Below, in pieces: positions 35,083 through 37,418 of a stretch of DNA of 37,418 nucleotides. How positions within the stretch are numbered: position 1 is the first letter of the stretch; every line of letters begins with the position of its first letter. Origin of the DNA: Terriglobia bacterium (lineage in GTDB: Bacteria; Acidobacteriota; Terriglobia; Terriglobales; Acidobacteriaceae); assembly GCA_021325035.1 (NCBI GenBank), contig JAJPHW010000018.1, positions 1 to 37,418 on the forward strand. Direction: 5' to 3'. A program made the position numbers and the translations under genes. The notes beneath the pieces are model-generated. The model had not been told where the DNA came from and made no database searches. It was given only the letters and a program-made list of their open reading frames with translations.

Positions 35083-37418
35083 ATGAAGCTTCGCTCATGG
35101 TTAGAGGCGCATAGCCTTCAAGGCATCTTCACACTAGTATTCGCCGGATTATTTGCCGCAAGCGCGTCCTCCCAGAACACCATTACGACCGTGGCAGGCG
35201 GCGGCTCTGTCGGCGGGAGCTCTTCATCGCAAGCTCTTCCAAACCTGGCGAAAATTCACGCTCCTTCGGGGCCACGCGGCTTTGCACCGATATTCCTTGA
35301 GCGACTCCATAAAAATACGCCAGTAGCGAAAAGTCGGCCGATGATCACGACGGGCCATTATGCAGATATTCCGGGTCCCAGCGCGGTTGTGTCTGATGGG
35401 ATGGGAACCACATACATCGCATCGCCGGACGCACAGGAAGTTTACAAAATAGACGGAAGCAATACCGTCACGGTTTTTGCTGGCATTGGCTATTCGACCG
35501 AAGATGCGTTGAAATTCGATGGTGGCCCCGCCACCAGTGCGAGTTTGAACGAGCCGACAGGCCTTGCGCTCGATAGTAATGGCAACGTTTTCATCGCTGA
35601 TATGACGAATTACCTGATTCGCAGAGTGGACGCGAACGGAATTATTCACACCATCGCCGGCAATACGCATCTTTGCAACGACCCGACGACGCTGTGCGGC
35701 GACGGCAAAATTGCCACCGCGGCACAAATGAGTTATCCCACGGGCGTCGCTACTGATGCCGCTGGCAACGTATATATCGCCGACACGCAGGATAATCGCG
35801 TACGCGTCGTCAACATGCAATCGGTCGCTATCACGGTCGCGGGCGTTCACATCAATCCCGGCGCGATCAACACGATTGCCGGTAACGGAACTCCCTGCTC
35901 ACGTGGCACCAATGCATGTGGCGATGGCGGCAGTGCAAAATCAGCCAATTTAAACAATCCGCAAGGTGTGGCAGTGGACGCCGCGGGCAATATCTACATC
36001 GCCGATTCAGGCGATCATCGCATCCGTGTCGTATCGGCCAAAGGCATCATCAACGCCTATGCTGGCAGCGGGCAAGGCTGCTTCAATCCCTTGCAAGGCT
36101 GCGGCGATGGCGGTTCGGCGCTCTCCGCCCAATTCACCAATCCCTGGCAGATTTCTTTGGATGGCGCAGGTAATTTGTATGTAACTGATCCTCCAGAAAA
36201 TCGCATTCGTCTGGTAGCAGCCAACGCGCAAAGTGTCAGCACTATAGCTGGAACCGGCGCAGCAGGATTCAACGGCAACTATCAATCCGCTTCGACTGCG
36301 CAATTAGATGGTTCGCGCGGCGTTTGGGTGGACAGCACAGGAAACATCACCATCGGCGACACCGGCAGTGGCATGGTTCGCGCAATTTCCAGTGGCACGA
36401 TCATCCCCGTCACAGGCGGCGGAAACGGCGGTGATACTGGCGCAGCAACTTCGGCCATTCTGGCAGCCGATCATGATGTTGCCCTCGACTCCAATGGAAA
36501 TCTCTACATCGCAGACACTTCCAACAACCGCATCCGCATGGTGACGCCGGGCAATCCTGGAAATATTTACACGCTGGCTGGCAATGGCATTGCCGGCTAT
36601 CAAGGAGATAACGGCGCTGCCACTCGCGCAAATTTGAGCCAGCCGTTCGGGCTCGCAGTGGACAGTTCAAATAACATTTACATCGCCGATACGTACAATT
36701 ACGCGGTACGTTTTGTGGATCAATCCACGGGCACTATCACGACCGTGGCCGGCAATGGACATCCTTGCAGTAAATCCACCGCGCCCTGTGGCGACGGTGG
36801 CCCGGCCACCGCGGCACAACTCATTCGCCCCACGAAAGTTGCTCTGGACAGCAACGGCAACCTCTATATCGCCGATTTCGGCGCCAACAAAGTTCGGATG
36901 GTCAACTCTGCTGGCATTATCAGTACTTTCGCTGGAACCGGCGTGGCGTGCGATAACCCGCTCGCAGGAAATTGCGGCGATAACGGCCCGGCTGCCAGCG
37001 CGCAGTTGAATGGACCTTTCGGTTTGGCGGTGGACGCACAAAACAACGTCTATATCGCCGACAGCAACGATAATCGCATCCGCAAAGTGGATACGACCGG
37101 AACCATCACGGCCTACGCCTTCACCGGCAAAAACGCTTTCGGTCCGGACAAGGTCAACGCGTTGAATTCCAGTTACAACACGCCGCAGTACATCACAATT
37201 GACCCCCGCGGAAACTTATATGTCAGCGGCAGCGATTTCTTCTACGTGATTCAGCGCGTTTCCGCGCTGACGGGCACGGTTATCAGCGTGGCTGGCCCGG
37301 CGGGAGATCCCAAATACTACGGATTTGCGGGCGATGGCGGCCCGGCGACAAAGGCTTATCTCAATAATTTCGGCGTGACCGTAGATGGGTCTGGCGACTT
37401 ATATATCGCTGATGGCGG
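35083..37418 (+). CDS. Secreted NHL-repeat beta-propeller protein (3' end cut by window)
   Basis: The frame is open from ATG 35083 to the window end (778 codons and more), so it is the largest secreted protein here and is incomplete. The N-terminus (MKLRSWLEAHSLQGIFTLVF, then AGLFAASASSQ) is a signal peptide. The rest is a run of NHL-type repeats, each with a D(S/A)xGN(V/I/L)(Y/F)IAD core followed by a NR(I/V)R(K/M/V)V strand. Seen for instance are SNGNVFIADMTNYLIRRV, AAGNVYIADTQDNRVRVV, AAGNIYIADSGDHRIRVV and SNGNLYIADTSNNRIRMV, each preceded by a P.G(V/L)A(V/L)D strand and often a GDGG(P/S)A turn. NHL propellers bind ligands or proteins; no catalytic motif is seen. AAGGA lies nine bases before the ATG. 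Function unknown; likely periplasmic or extracellular. Confidence 0.92.
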   Translation, partial: MKLRSWLEAHSLQGIFTLVFAGLFAASASSQNTITTVAGGGSVGGSSSSQALPNLAKIHAPSGPRGFAPIFLERLHKNTPVAKSRPMITTGHYADIPGPSAVVSDGMGTTYIASPDAQEVYKIDGSNTVTVFAGIGYSTEDALKFDGGPATSASLNEPTGLALDSNGNVFIADMTNYLIRRVDANGIIHTIAGNTHLCNDPTTLCGDGKIATAAQMSYPTGVATDAAGNVYIADTQDNRVRVVNMQSVAITVAGVHINPGAINTIAGNGTPCSRGTNACGDGGSAKSANLNNPQGVAVDAAGNIYIADSGDHRIRVVSAKGIINAYAGSGQGCFNPLQGCGDGGSALSAQFTNPWQISLDGAGNLYVTDPPENRIRLVAANAQSVSTIAGTGAAGFNGNYQSASTAQLDGSRGVWVDSTGNITIGDTGSGMVRAISSGTIIPVTGGGNGGDTGAATSAILAADHDVALDSNGNLYIADTSNNRIRMVTPGNPGNIYTLAGNGIAGYQGDNGAATRANLSQPFGLAVDSSNNIYIADTYNYAVRFVDQSTGTITTVAGNGHPCSKSTAPCGDGGPATAAQLIRPTKVALDSNGNLYIADFGANKVRMVNSAGIISTFAGTGVACDNPLAGNCGDNGPAASAQLNGPFGLAVDAQNNVYIADSNDNRIRKVDTTGTITAYAFTGKNAFGPDKVNALNSSYNTPQYITIDPRGNLYVSGSDFFYVIQRVSALTGTVISVAGPAGDPKYYGFAGDGGPATKAYLNNFGVTVDGSGDLYIADG

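Noticed and set aside
35224-35850. 208-residue minus-strand open frame near the right end
   Set aside because: Antisense to the NHL-repeat gene, whose repeat pattern is unmistakable on the plus strand.

Overview
The window reads as a chromosomal segment of an Acidobacteriota bacterium, probably class Terriglobia (Koribacter / Sulfotelmatobacter-like). This is inferred from the secreted repeat proteins (GloVer and NHL propellers), the split F0 ATP synthase block, the frequent TTG/GTG starts and a moderately GC-rich, gene-dense layout. No ribosomal RNA, CRISPR array, transposase or prophage gene was seen. Thirty-five protein-coding genes and one tRNA are supported. Both window edges cut a gene: katG on the left, and a large NHL-repeat secreted protein on the right.

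Layout. 1-4.7 kb: katG (5'-truncated), then two secreted proteins, the first with a good sigma70 promoter. 4.8 kb: tRNA-Lys(TTT), minus strand. 5.0-8.1 kb: a minus-strand run of an exported alpha/beta-hydrolase-like protein, gluconokinase with a small membrane protein, and an AT-richer gene encoding a Shedu-type (DUF4263) nuclease, probably a one-gene anti-phage defence. 8.2-11.8 kb: two divergent paralogous serine hydrolases, one fused to a NamZ-type exo-muramidase domain, likely for peptidoglycan turnover. 11.8-16.9 kb: a YncE-like propeller, an AIM24-family protein, a coproheme decarboxylase/AhpD-like/DinB-like operon, and an ATL repair protein with a YeiH-type transporter.

16.9-20.8 kb: a STAS protein, the classical dnaX-ybaB-recR recombination/replication operon, and an MmcB-like nuclease. 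20.8-25.2 kb: a CHAD plus Ppx-type HD fusion (polyphosphate-linked) and a large HEAT/PilZ protein whose leader may be structured RNA. 25.3-28.8 kb: a minus-strand membrane bioenergetics block, nuoN-like -> atpZ -> atpI-like -> atpB -> atpE, with no F1 or b-subunit genes. 28.9-30.5 kb: lysS with a TTG start. 30.7-34.3 kb: a secreted protein of unknown family, an orphan UpxY/NusG-type antiterminator and a GNAT-like protein. 34.6-37.4 kb: a small helical protein and the NHL propeller.

The items most worth following are the stand-alone Shedu gene, the amidase-NamZ fusion, the CHAD-HD fusion, the F0/NuoN block in which the expected NuoN lysines are replaced, and the possible riboswitch-like leader in front of a PilZ gene. 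Motif comparisons are from memory of the families; no searches were run.
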